DNA of 64,000 nt from Thermomicrobium sp. CFH 73360 (GTDB lineage: Bacteria > Chloroflexota > Chloroflexia > Thermomicrobiales > Thermomicrobiaceae): NCBI RefSeq assembly GCF_023806465.1, contig NZ_JAMSLS010000005.1, forward strand, positions 124,001 to 188,000, written 5' to 3'. The position numbers and the translations under genes were made by a program. This document shows, piece after piece, positions 27,373-36,395 of the stretch. Position 1 is the stretch's first letter; the number at the start of each line of letters is the position of its first letter. The notes beneath the pieces were generated by a model. That model had not been told where the DNA came from. It saw only the letters and a program-made list of their open reading frames with translations, and did no database searches.

Positions 27373-27690
27373 CTTCTGACACGGGGCAAGCTGGAACCGA
27401 GACACCCTGCAAACGGTCAGCGTGGTCGGTTTACCTCGGCGTCGGTGGAGCCTGCACAGAGGTTGACGGGGCACTGTTCTTCCCTAGCCGCTGACGTCCA
27501 CCTCCCCACCTCATCTCCTCACCGTCATCCGGCGGTGCTACTCCCTCGACGGCCCAGTGAACAGCAACCCACCATGCCCTCCGGGGAGCACGCAGCACTG
27601 TTGGTGGCCACTGCGAATGCTCGCCTCAGCATGGACTCTTTGAAAGGCCAGCCTCCATGACGCTCGATCACCGCGACAGTCCGGTGAACC
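27373..27690. other. intergenic region
   Basis: About 320 bp between the phosphodiesterase gene and the tetR promoter. I see no gene or structured element. Confidence 0.45.
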
Positions 27691-27691
27691 G

Positions 27692-27725
27692 TGCTACACT
27701 GAAACCCGACTGACGCGTCGGTCGG
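27692..27725 (+). promoter_or_regulatory. promoter and operator of the tetR-men operon
   Basis: TGC-TACACT (27692-27700) is an extended -10, nearly identical to that of thyX. Immediately downstream, CCGACTGACGCGTCGGTCGG (27706-27725) is a 20-bp near-palindrome (18 of 20 positions symmetric) covering the expected start of transcription, 17 bp before the tetR GTG. This is the layout expected for TetR autorepression. Confidence 0.6.
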
Positions 27726-27741
27726 ATTCAGGGAGGAGACC

Positions 27742-28401
27742 GTGCGCGGACACGACAGCCCAGCTCCCGAAGTGGCCACATCCACGGGCGCACTACAGCT
27801 GCGCGCCCGCGAACGCCGCGAGCGGATCCTCGACGCCGCGTTGCAGGTGTTCACGCGCCGCGGCTATCGCGAAGCGACGATGGACGACGTCGCCATCGCA
27901 GCCCGGACCTCCAAAGGCGGGGTCTACTTTCACTTCCCGGGAAAGGAAGCGCTGTTCCTCGCGCTCCTTGACCGCAGCGCCCAACTCTTACTCCGTCGGA
28001 CCAACGAAGCGCTCGCTACTGCTCCCGATCCTGCTGGCAAGCTTGACGCGGCCCTCGACGTGATCTTGCGCCTCTTCAGCGAACACCATGCACTCGCTCG
28101 TCTCTTCCTCGTGGAGGCGCTCGCCGCTGGGCCAGCTGTCCACCATGCGCTCATCGAAGTACGGTACCGTTTCGCGACGCTCATCGCCTCCGAACTGGAG
28201 CGCGCTCAGGAGCAAGGCGCCATTCCTCCGCTCGACGCGCACCTCGCCGCCACGGCCTGTTTTGGCGCCGTCTATGAAGTGGTGACACAGTGGCTCCTCA
28301 GCGGGCAACCAGCCGAACTGACGCAGGCCGCACCGGAGCTGCGCCGACTGCTCCGCCGCATGCTCGGCATCCCGGAATCCCCCGAGAACAGGAAGACATG
28401 A
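27742..28401 (+). CDS. TetR-family transcriptional regulator
   Basis: DNA-binding repressor of 219 residues, start GTG at 27742 preceded by GGGAGGAG. The TetR HTH is complete: RERILDAALQVFTRRGYREA, then MDDVAIAARTSKGGVYFHF, with KEALF after it (about residues 27-74). The C-terminal ligand domain has no family-specific signature. Its stop overlaps the menF start by 4 nt, so it is the first gene of the menaquinone operon and probably controls it through the near-palindrome overlapping its own promoter. Autoregulation is inference from position. The inducing ligand is unknown. Confidence 0.85.
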   Translation: MRGHDSPAPEVATSTGALQLRARERRERILDAALQVFTRRGYREATMDDVAIAARTSKGGVYFHFPGKEALFLALLDRSAQLLLRRTNEALATAPDPAGKLDAALDVILRLFSEHHALARLFLVEALAAGPAVHHALIEVRYRFATLIASELERAQEQGAIPPLDAHLAATACFGAVYEVVTQWLLSGQPAELTQAAPELRRLLRRMLGIPESPENRKT

Positions 28402-29777
28402 TGCGACGAGATGTGCTCGCCTCGACGTTTGCTGACCTGTGGGCGATCGCCGAGCGTCGTGCGCGCGCGCTGCGGCGACCAGTGCTCCTCAGTTGGTCGA
28501 AGCTCATTGAGCCGCTCGACCCGATCGCGCTCTTCGCCGCCGACACGAGCAGTACTCCACGAATCCTCTGGCTGATGCCGCAGACCGGTGAAGCCATCGT
28601 CGGGCTCCGCTGCCAACGCTTACCGATCCAGGAGATGATCCCAACCCCGAGCTCCGCGCTTGCCCGACTTGCCCACAGCTGGCGATGGCACACTGCGGAA
28701 GCCGTGCAGGAAGGGCCCCTCGCCCCCCTTGCCTTTGCCGGTTGTGCCTTCGACCCGGAAGACCCACGGATCGACACCTGGTGGGAACCGTTCGGCAATC
28801 TCCAAGCCTTCCTTCCTCGTCTCGCCTACGTGCAGCGCGGTGAGCTGTCGGCCCAACTCGTGCAGCAGACTGTTCGGCCGGACGACCTCGTGCCACTGAC
28901 CACGCCAGCGTGGCCACCGGCGACGCCAACCTCATTGAAAACGCCGCTTTCAGTCGTGAGACGATGCGATCGAGTCTCGCGTGCGCACTGGGCCGAACTG
29001 GTCGAGACTGCACGCAATGCCATCCGCCGCGGCGAACTTCGCAAAGTCGTCCTCGCCCGCGCGGTTGAACTGATCGCCGAGCGACCGTTCTCGCTCGAGA
29101 TCACGCTCCGGGCACTCGCCGAGCGCTACCCGACCTGTACCATCTTCGCGGTTGGCATCGGCGAGACCGTCTTCCTTGGCGCGACACCGGAGCGACTCGT
29201 CAAGGTCGAAAACGGTACTGTCATGACAGTGGCCCTGGCCGGCTCAGCTCCCCGGAGCGCCGATCCTACTCAGGACAAAACTGCGGCTGCCCAACTCCTC
29301 AAGAGCCAAAAAGATCGACATGAGCACGTGCTGGTTGTTGAGGCAATCCGCACGGCACTCCTCCCAGTGTGTCAACGGCTCGCTGTACCAGACGAGCCCC
29401 AGCTCCTCTCAATCGCAAACGTTCATCACCTTGCAACGCCGATCGCTGGTGTTCTGGCAGACGGTCAGGGCGCGCTCGACGTCGCCGCGAGACTCCACCC
29501 GACCCCTGCGGTTGGCGGGACACCCCGTGAGGCCGCGCTCGCCTTCATCCGTACCTACGAGCCTATCCCGCGCGGCTGGTACGCCGGTGCCCTTGGTTGG
29601 ATAACTGCCAGCGGAGACGGGGAGTTCGTCGTTGGGCTCCGCTCCGGTATTGTCTGGGGCACGGTGGCGCGGCTCTACGCTGGCTGTGGCATCGTCGCCG
29701 ACTCCGACCCAGTTGCAGAATGGGACGAGTCAGAAGCGAAGCTCCGTCCCATGCTCGAGGTCCTCGGAGGTGCGTGA
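28398..29777 (+). CDS. menF: isochorismate synthase
   Basis: Converts chorismate to isochorismate, the first step of menaquinone synthesis. 459 residues of the chorismate-binding family: RRGELRKVVLARAVEL, then FLGATPERLVKVENG, then HEHVLVVEAIRTALL and ATPIAGVLADG, and the C-terminal HPTPAVGGTPREAALAFI and GWITASGDGEFVVGLRSG, all hallmarks of MenF/EntC/DhbC. The start is the ATG at 28398, overlapping the tetR stop by 4 nt; ATG at 28401 is an alternative one codon on. The menD gene next door supports the menaquinone role rather than siderophore synthesis. Confidence 0.92.
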   Translation: MMRRDVLASTFADLWAIAERRARALRRPVLLSWSKLIEPLDPIALFAADTSSTPRILWLMPQTGEAIVGLRCQRLPIQEMIPTPSSALARLAHSWRWHTAEAVQEGPLAPLAFAGCAFDPEDPRIDTWWEPFGNLQAFLPRLAYVQRGELSAQLVQQTVRPDDLVPLTTPAWPPATPTSLKTPLSVVRRCDRVSRAHWAELVETARNAIRRGELRKVVLARAVELIAERPFSLEITLRALAERYPTCTIFAVGIGETVFLGATPERLVKVENGTVMTVALAGSAPRSADPTQDKTAAAQLLKSQKDRHEHVLVVEAIRTALLPVCQRLAVPDEPQLLSIANVHHLATPIAGVLADGQGALDVAARLHPTPAVGGTPREAALAFIRTYEPIPRGWYAGALGWITASGDGEFVVGLRSGIVWGTVARLYAGCGIVADSDPVAEWDESEAKLRPMLEVLGGA

Positions 29778-29782
29778 CACGC

Positions 29783-31531
29783 ATGAACGACCGCGAGGCA
29801 CTTGGTACCACCGTGGCCACATTTGTCCAGTCCCTGGCGGACGCGGGACTCCGGCATGCCTGTTTCGCACCCGGCTCGCGCTCCACTCCGCTCGTCCTGG
29901 CACTCGTCCGCGAACCACGTATTCGCCTCTGGGATCATCTGGACGAGCGCTCGATGGGCTACTTCGCGCTGGGTCTCGCCCGTGCACTCGACGAACCGGT
30001 AGCCGTGGTGACGACCTCCGGTACAGCTGCAGCGAACCTCCTGCCAGCCGTCGTCGAGGCCAACCTCTCTCTCGTTCCCCTCATCGTCCTCACCGCTGAC
30101 CGACCACCGGAACTGCGTGACACCGGCGCACCCCAGACCATCGACCAACTGCGCCTTTACGGGTCGCACGTCAAGTGGTTCGCGGAGACACCACTCCCCG
30201 ACGCGACGCCGCTTACACGGCGTGCTGCCGGGACAATCGCTCGCCGTGCCGTCACAGTGGCCCGCGCGCTCCCGCCTGGCCCCGTCCACGTCAACCTTCC
30301 CTTCCGCGAGCCACTCATTCCGTGTTTTACCAGTCCACCCGAACAACGAGACGGTCAGGCGCTCACACTGAGCACACAGCCAAATGGACAAGCGCTGGAG
30401 CCACTTGTCGAACTCCTCGCGACACATCCACGAGGGATTATCGTTGCCGGACCTCAATTCGATCCAGCACTCGCCGATGCAGTCATCGAACTCGCCGCGC
30501 TTCTCGGCTACCCAATCCTGGCCGATCCGCTCTCCCAGCTCCGTGCCGGACCGCATCCGCGCGAGCTCGTGCTCGACGCGTATGACGCCATGCTGCGGGA
30601 GCCAGCCGCTGTTGCCGCACTGGCCCCCGAACTCGTGCTACGGATCGGGGGGTTCCCGACCTCAAAGTCGTTGCAGCTTGCACTTGACGCCTGGGGAGAG
30701 GCAATCCATGTCCTGATCACTCCAGGGAACTGGCCGGACCCCCTGCACCGCGCCGGATGGGTCGTCTGTGGCTCACTGAGGCCGACGCTTCGCACACTTG
30801 CCAGGCTGCTCGCAGAGCGTGTCCCCCATTCTGACATCGTCTGGAGTGCTCGATGGGTACGACTCGACCGAGTCACACGGTCAGCACTGACCCAAGGACT
30901 GTCCCGGCTCGAGGAGCCGTTTGAGGGACGCGTCTTCACCGAACTTGCAACGCTGCTGCCAGACGGCGCGGCACTCGTCGCCGGCAACAGCATGCCAGTC
31001 CGCGACCTCGACAGTTTCTTCCCCACGATTGAGCAGCGGGTACAGATTTTCGCAAACCGGGGCGCCAACGGCATCGACGGCGTGACCTCGACGGCCCTTG
31101 GTATCGCTGCCGTGCACCCTGGCCCCACTGTGCTCGTCACGGGTGATCTTTCCTTCTACCACGACCTGACCGGACTCCTCGCTGCGCGACGCCATCAGCT
31201 GCGGGCAACGATCGTGCTCCTCAACAATAACGGTGGTGGTATCTTCTCGTTCCTACCGCAGGCATCTGAGGTACCCGAGCACTTCGAATTCCTCTTCGGC
31301 ACTCCTCATGGCCTCGACTTCCGTCATGCGGCAGCGCTCTTCGGCCTAGAGTATCGGCAGCCCCCCAACTGGTCGAGTTTCCGTGCTGCGCTCCGCGCGT
31401 CGCTCGAGAGCGACCGTGTTACCGTCATTGAACTCCGGACCGATCGACAGCGTAATTGGCAGCTGCATCAGGAGCTGTGGACAGAGGCACGAGCCACTGT
31501 GCGCGCCGCCCTCGCCGAGGATGCACCGTGA
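29783..31531 (+). CDS. menD: SEPHCHC synthase
   Basis: Thiamin-diphosphate enzyme joining isochorismate with 2-oxoglutarate-derived succinic semialdehyde to give SEPHCHC, the second menaquinone step. About 582 residues: ACFAPGSRSTPLVLAL and DERSMGYFALGLARA near the start, TSGTAAANLLPAVVEA, and the TPP motif GDLSFYHD...LNNNGGGIFSFLP in the C-terminal domain. The ATG at 29783 is 12 nt after GGAGG; a GTG at 29774, in frame and overlapping the menF stop (GTGA), is a real alternative adding three residues. The downstream hydrolase gene overlaps by 4 nt. Confidence 0.93.
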   Translation: MNDREALGTTVATFVQSLADAGLRHACFAPGSRSTPLVLALVREPRIRLWDHLDERSMGYFALGLARALDEPVAVVTTSGTAAANLLPAVVEANLSLVPLIVLTADRPPELRDTGAPQTIDQLRLYGSHVKWFAETPLPDATPLTRRAAGTIARRAVTVARALPPGPVHVNLPFREPLIPCFTSPPEQRDGQALTLSTQPNGQALEPLVELLATHPRGIIVAGPQFDPALADAVIELAALLGYPILADPLSQLRAGPHPRELVLDAYDAMLREPAAVAALAPELVLRIGGFPTSKSLQLALDAWGEAIHVLITPGNWPDPLHRAGWVVCGSLRPTLRTLARLLAERVPHSDIVWSARWVRLDRVTRSALTQGLSRLEEPFEGRVFTELATLLPDGAALVAGNSMPVRDLDSFFPTIEQRVQIFANRGANGIDGVTSTALGIAAVHPGPTVLVTGDLSFYHDLTGLLAARRHQLRATIVLLNNNGGGIFSFLPQASEVPEHFEFLFGTPHGLDFRHAAALFGLEYRQPPNWSSFRAALRASLESDRVTVIELRTDRQRNWQLHQELWTEARATVRAALAEDAP

Positions 31532-32361
31532 GGGATCCCTGGCAGGTGCAGGGCACACTCGAACTCCGCGGTATCCACTATCACCTTCGCGCCGCGGGCC
31601 GCGGTTCGCCGCTCCTGTTGCTCCACGGCTTTACTGGATCGGGCGACACGTGGAGCGACGTGGCCCCAAAGTTCATCGTCCGCGGTTTTCAGCTCCTTGC
31701 CCCGGATCTCCTGGGACATGGGGCAAGTGATGCCCCGACAGATGCCAGCCGCTATGTGGTGAGCGAGCAAGTCGCCGACCTCCTCGCACTCCTCGATGCC
31801 CTCGCGATCGAGCGAACGGCAGTCCTCGGCTACTCCATGGGCGGACGATTGGCACTCCACCTCGCACTGACCGCACCAGAGCGTGTTTCTCGACTCGTCG
31901 TGGAAAGCGCGACACCCGGAATCGCTGATCCCGTTGAGCGCGCCGCTCGCCAGCAAGCTGACGAGGAACTCGCGCGGGCAATCGAGGAGCGCGGCCTTCT
32001 CTGGTTCGCCGAGTACTGGGATTCCCTTCCGCTCTTCGCCAGTCGCCACCGCCTACCGGAGAGCGTGCGAAGACGGCTCCGTGCTCAGTGGCTCACGCAA
32101 CGGCCACACGGACTGGCCTCGTCGCTCCGCGGCTTCGGCACAGGGACGATGCCGCCAGTCTGGGGGCGCCTCCAGGATCTGCGCTGCCCGGTGCTTGTGC
32201 TCGTCGGTGCACTCGATGAGCGGTACGTGGCCATTGGCCGAGCAATGATGTCCCAACTCCCTCATGGAACAATCGTCATCGTGCCGGACGCCGGCCACAC
32301 CGTGCACCTTGAGCAACCGGAGCACTTCTTCGTCGCCGTCGAGTCATTCCTGCGCGTGTGA
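31528..32361 (+). CDS. menH: SHCHC synthase-type alpha/beta hydrolase
   Basis: Alpha/beta-hydrolase of 277 residues, predicted to eliminate pyruvate from SEPHCHC to give SHCHC. LLLHGFTGSGDTW holds the oxyanion segment, GYSMGG gives the nucleophile Ser103, GALDERY the Asp and DAGHTVHLEQP the His. SMGGRLAL is typical of MenH. The start is a GTG at 31528 whose last two bases share the menD stop (GTGA overlap), so no other start is needed. Later men genes (menC, menB, menE, menA) are not in this window. A generic esterase is the alternative, but context favours MenH. Confidence 0.85.
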   Translation: MRDPWQVQGTLELRGIHYHLRAAGRGSPLLLLHGFTGSGDTWSDVAPKFIVRGFQLLAPDLLGHGASDAPTDASRYVVSEQVADLLALLDALAIERTAVLGYSMGGRLALHLALTAPERVSRLVVESATPGIADPVERAARQQADEELARAIEERGLLWFAEYWDSLPLFASRHRLPESVRRRLRAQWLTQRPHGLASSLRGFGTGTMPPVWGRLQDLRCPVLVLVGALDERYVAIGRAMMSQLPHGTIVIVPDAGHTVHLEQPEHFFVAVESFLRV

Positions 32362-32387
32362 CGGCCGCTGCCGAGAGCATCAGGGAA

Positions 32388-33545
32388 TCAATCTCGGGGA
32401 GCAAGTGGGCCCATCCAACAGCAGGTCGTCTCCCGAGGTAGCGTGCCTAGTTCCCGCACGGTATCGGAACGGAGCTCGCGGCGCACAACGCGAAAGCCTG
32501 TCCCTTCGTCGAGCAACAACACAACCACCCCATCATCAAGGAAGTCGAGATCCACAAGTCGTTCGTCCAGAGCCAGTGTTCGCGGTACCGTCCGCGACCG
32601 GAGCTCGACGAGCGCGAGCACGGAAGACGAATCAGCTCGCCACAGCACCACCCAGGCTACCGTACCGCTGCGGTCCACCCGCAACGCCTTCCCACTGGCA
32701 CGCGAGACGAGTCCTGCCTCGAGCCAGACGAGCAAGCTCTCGAGCACGTATCCCGAACGATCCAGAATAGAGAGCACCCCCGACTCGGTGAGGACGTACT
32801 GATACTCGCCGCGCTCCGCTACCCCGACAACCGGCGAAACCTCCGGCACCCCAAGTGCAATCAGGCGTTGCGGTGGGCTGAGCGTGATCCACCGCCGGAT
32901 GACCCCGTTCGTCGGATCGATCCCCAACAATCCCGAAAACGCGAGCGGCCAACGACCGAAGCGGAGTCGCTCGCACGCAAGCTGCACCTCCCGGCTCGGT
33001 TGCGCGAGCAGCCAACAGCCCGGCACCAACTGCTGCACCCATGGCCTCCAGGCACGCGATTTAAGGTCAAACGCAGTGATCCCGCGCAACTCTTGACCAC
33101 CGAAGGACTTTCGCACCATGACAAGGATTGCATCTGTATCCGCCCAGCTCAGCAACGACCAAGGCGAGTCAACCCGACCGTACGGATGTATGCAGCTCAG
33201 AAAGAACCATCCCGGCGGGGAATCGGCTACGATCCACTCGAGTGGCCTTTCAATCGACAGGACGACAAGGCTGCGCTGCAGCACAGCGACCCAACGACCG
33301 TCCGGCGAAGGCGCAACGTCGCAGACCGGATCAGGCGGCAAGCTTCCCCACCACCGTTCACGGCCATCCCGGCTGTCCAGTGCGATGAGCTGGCCAGGGC
33401 GCGCGAGGAACACCACTGTTTCTGGTCTCGGAGCCTGAGCACACCCAACAAGAAAGGCGATCAGGCACAGCAGCCAGCTGCGAAACCAGCCAAGCCGTGA
33501 CCCGAGCCTTGGACACGCGCAGTACCGAGTCGATAGCGTACCCAT
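32388..33545 (-). CDS. predicted lipoprotein with beta-propeller-like repeats, paralogue 1
   Basis: Exported protein of 385 residues with a long N-region, a hydrophobic stretch and the lipobox FLVG-Cys35. The mature part opens GQLIALDSRDGRERWW, a PQQ/WD-like propeller strand pattern, then VCDVAPSPDGRWVAVLQ. Conserved cysteines occur at VCDV, SCIHP, GCWLL and near the end in CCWMGPLA. It is about as long as and clearly related to the gene at 33993-35162 through its whole length. No enzymatic motif is visible. Convergent with menH (26 bp apart). A role in surface binding or sensing is possible but unsupported. Confidence 0.7.
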   Translation of the reverse strand: MGTLSTRYCACPRLGSRLGWFRSWLLCLIAFLVGCAQAPRPETVVFLARPGQLIALDSRDGRERWWGSLPPDPVCDVAPSPDGRWVAVLQRSLVVLSIERPLEWIVADSPPGWFFLSCIHPYGRVDSPWSLLSWADTDAILVMVRKSFGGQELRGITAFDLKSRAWRPWVQQLVPGCWLLAQPSREVQLACERLRFGRWPLAFSGLLGIDPTNGVIRRWITLSPPQRLIALGVPEVSPVVGVAERGEYQYVLTESGVLSILDRSGYVLESLLVWLEAGLVSRASGKALRVDRSGTVAWVVLWRADSSSVLALVELRSRTVPRTLALDERLVDLDFLDDGVVVLLLDEGTGFRVVRRELRSDTVRELGTLPRETTCCWMGPLAPRD

Positions 33546-33992
33546 CTTCGTGTTTCATGACTCGCTGAATCGTTCTCGGTGAGAGTATAGAACCGAATCG
33601 TCACGGCGTTCACCCCGCCTGTGCTCCCAGGGATGAGGCACTAGAGGAACTGTTAGCAGGTGCCCCCTTCGCTGGTCGCCAGAAGTTGAATCTTTGCCCT
33701 CTCATCGATGGTCGCGACACCTCACTCCTACCAACCGGCATCAATACTGGGGTACCCTCTGGACGTCTCTGCTTGGGTCACGTTCGCACGCCCTCTTTGG
33801 AGTCAACCAAGTTATGCGGCGACGGCTGACGATCATCAGGTACAGCATGCTTGCCACGCGCGATCGCAAGATGAGGGACTCATTCAATTCCACGGAGAGA
33901 TTCATTCGCCTGTGTGGCACCGTGTCTGACATCGAAGCGCACTCCAGGAATGCGAGCAGTGTGGTTCGTCATGAGCGCGACTGCTGAGCCAT
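33546..33992. other. intergenic region between the two propeller paralogues
   Basis: About 450 bp with no supported gene. Its size suggests each paralogue has its own promoter; I could not identify one. Confidence 0.4.
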
Positions 33993-35162
33993 CTACTGCC
34001 CCCCTGATGCTTCCCTCGCAAGCGGCCCCACCCAGCAACACACCTCGTACTCACCCAGTGTCGCGAGGATGCGCTCTGCGCCGGTGCGGAGCTCGCGGCG
34101 CACAACCTGCCGCTGCCCAGACGCCTGCTCGAGTACCATCACCACGACACCATCGTCAACAAAGTCAAGGCCGATAGCCCGGGCCGGAAGCTCAACGGTC
34201 CGCACCACGCTCCGCGTCCGCAGTTCCAGGAGCGAAACCCGTAAACGATCGTTTTCCTCCGCGAGGACGACCCACGCCGCCGAGCCATCCCGCGTGAGGC
34301 GAAGGGCAATCCCACGCGCTCGTTCCTTGAGACCGGCCTCCCGCCAGACGACCAGCGATGCCGTCTCTCGTGCTATGTCATCTCCGATGAGAAGGACACC
34401 TGACCGCAGGAGGATAAAGAGCACTCCCCGCATTTGCCGAACGGCCACTGGTGGTGCTCCAAGCTCGAGGCCTTGCTGGCGCAGCTCTGGTGGCAAACTG
34501 AGTGGGAGGCGCCGTTGGACGACTCCGTTCAGTCCATCGATCCCAAGGAGACCGACGAGTTCATCTGGTCCGCGGCTGTTGGGTAGTCTCACGCAACGGA
34601 TGTGGAAACCGACCACTGGCTGATCAAGAAGGTCACAGCCAAATGGAACCTCGTGCACCCAGGGACGCCATGACTGTGAGTCGAGCTCAAAGGACGCAAG
34701 AGCCCACACATCCGGATAGGCAACGTTCTTGCGGAGCAGCACGAGCAGCGTCCGCTCATCTGCCCACGCTAAGAGCCTTCCACCTGGCCAGAACCACGCA
34801 GTCGGAGAGATACAGCTTGTATAGAACCACCCCTGCGGCGGCTCGATCACGAGCGGCTCAGTCTGCTCACCAACGGGCAAAAGCACAAGCACGTGGCCTA
34901 CCGCAGCCACCCATTGCCCACTCGGCGAAGGCACAATCTCGCAGACGAATTCCAGCGGGATCGATGTCGCCCAGCGTTCCTCTCCATCCGTTGGATCAAG
35001 CGCAACAAGGTGCCCCGGTCGGATGGCATACAGTACAAGATCGCTCCTCGGATGCTCTCCACAGGTGACCGCCGTCCAGAGGAAGACAACGAGGAAGAAG
35101 AACCGAGCGGCGATCAGCCACTGCTGACCTTCTTTCCATCGGCTCACGACTGGCAGTCCCAT
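33993..35162 (-). CDS. predicted exported protein with beta-propeller-like repeats, paralogue 2
   Basis: 389 residues from the ATG at 35162, chosen because it gives a signal-like N-terminus (WLIAARFFFLVVFLWTAVTCG) and matches the length of the neighbouring paralogue; the open frame extends 95 codons further upstream without signal character. The possible lipidation Cys is within TAVTCG, a poor lipobox. GHLVALDPTDGEERW, VCEIVPSPSGQWVAAVG, SCISPTA, GCDLL and CCWVGPLA line up with the paralogue, including the cysteines. No strong Shine-Dalgarno site decides the start. Function unknown. Confidence 0.65.
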   Translation of the reverse strand: MGLPVVSRWKEGQQWLIAARFFFLVVFLWTAVTCGEHPRSDLVLYAIRPGHLVALDPTDGEERWATSIPLEFVCEIVPSPSGQWVAAVGHVLVLLPVGEQTEPLVIEPPQGWFYTSCISPTAWFWPGGRLLAWADERTLLVLLRKNVAYPDVWALASFELDSQSWRPWVHEVPFGCDLLDQPVVGFHIRCVRLPNSRGPDELVGLLGIDGLNGVVQRRLPLSLPPELRQQGLELGAPPVAVRQMRGVLFILLRSGVLLIGDDIARETASLVVWREAGLKERARGIALRLTRDGSAAWVVLAEENDRLRVSLLELRTRSVVRTVELPARAIGLDFVDDGVVVMVLEQASGQRQVVRRELRTGAERILATLGEYEVCCWVGPLAREASGGQ

Positions 35163-35528
35163 GGCCGCCCGTGGTGACGAGATCGGATCGGATGCAAGCC
35201 AGTGTACCAAAATGACTGGTCGGTGACGCACGGCAGAAAACCGCGAGTCCCTTGGCTGGGAGACGAGCCCCAACGGCGCGCCTGGGATAGGAACCACCCC
35301 CGCGCACTCGGTCGTCACAACGAGCAGGGAGCCTCCCGTGTCACGGACGCTTCTCACCAACGTAGATGAAAGATGTGTGCATCTTGTCAGCCGCTGCAAG
35401 GTCGCAGGGAAGCAAACACGATCGCACTGAAGTCGGTCAAAGCCCATCAGGACTTGCTTCAGTCACTCGTGAAGAGCCACTTCTCGCGCCGGAAGGCACC
35501 AGGAAACCCAGTCCGCCTCGCTGTCCAC
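35163..35528. other. intergenic region
   Basis: About 370 bp between paralogue 2 and the alpha/beta hydrolase gene, both on the minus strand. Contains no supported gene; presumably holds the promoter of paralogue 2. Confidence 0.4.
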
Positions 35529-36377
35529 CTACCCACCCGCGCCAGATCCGGCGGCCGGATCATCCACAGCAGCACGGCCGGTCACTTCCTCGCTAAAGGC
35601 GAGGACAACTTCTAAGAATCCTTCGGGCTGCTCATGATGGATGGCATGCCCGCTTCCCGGGAAGCGCTCGAGGCGTGCATTCGGCAGTAACCGCAACGCT
35701 CGCTGGACCGTATCGTCGTCCAGCACACCACCCAGAAGCGGATCGGCTTGCAGAATCAAGGTTGGCTGGACGATCCGCGGGAGCAGGTCGAGCGGCTCCG
35801 GTTGCCGCCCCTCATCGAGGAGCGCCAAAATGGGGCCATCTGCTGTGCTGCAAAGCCAGAGTGCACTCCGCTGCCAGTCCTCGGGCGTCCCATCTGGATC
35901 GAGTTCGCGCGCCAGTTCGTAAGCCGCCTCGACACCGGCTCGCTTTGCCGCCAGCAATGCTTCGAGCCAGAGCCGCGTCCCCTCACTCGGAGGTGCCAGC
36001 GGAGGATCTTCGAGCACGAGCGCCCGCACGACCATCGGCCATTCGGCAGCCAGAACAAGCGCTACGAGAGCTCCCAGCGAGAACCCGATGGCCACCACGG
36101 ACTTATTCAGCCTCATCGCCGCAAGCAGACGTGCTGCGTCGTCCGCGTAGTCGCGCAAGGTGTAGCCACCTGCCGGCTGAGAACTCCTCCCGTGCCCGCG
36201 GAGATCGAACGCGATCACCCGCGTCTTCGCGGCCAGTCCCGGTACGACTGGGAGCCAAGTCTCCCAGCGATCGTAAAGCCCATGGAGCAGCAGCACCGGC
36301 GGCGCATCGGTCTCCCCTGCTTCGGCGACCCAAAGCCACAGATCGCCGAGAGGCTCCACGCGCTCGCGGATCTCCAT
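35529..36377 (-). CDS. alpha/beta-fold hydrolase
   Basis: Cytoplasmic hydrolase of 282 residues. VLLLHGLYDRWETW carries the oxyanion segment, FDLRGHGRSS the strand-4 loop, GFSLGA the nucleophile Ser100, and GSGHAIHHEQP the catalytic His. A distinctive acidic and Gly-rich C-terminal tail follows the fold. Substrate cannot be assigned; esterase, C-C hydrolase or haloalkane-type are possible. It starts 18 bp after the GerMN lipoprotein gene and is probably the last gene of a minus-strand unit starting with folC. Confidence 0.8.
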   Translation of the reverse strand: MEIRERVEPLGDLWLWVAEAGETDAPPVLLLHGLYDRWETWLPVVPGLAAKTRVIAFDLRGHGRSSQPAGGYTLRDYADDAARLLAAMRLNKSVVAIGFSLGALVALVLAAEWPMVVRALVLEDPPLAPPSEGTRLWLEALLAAKRAGVEAAYELARELDPDGTPEDWQRSALWLCSTADGPILALLDEGRQPEPLDLLPRIVQPTLILQADPLLGGVLDDDTVQRALRLLPNARLERFPGSGHAIHHEQPEGFLEVVLAFSEEVTGRAAVDDPAAGSGAGG

Positions 36378-36395
36378 CCTCGCGTCCCCCTTGTC

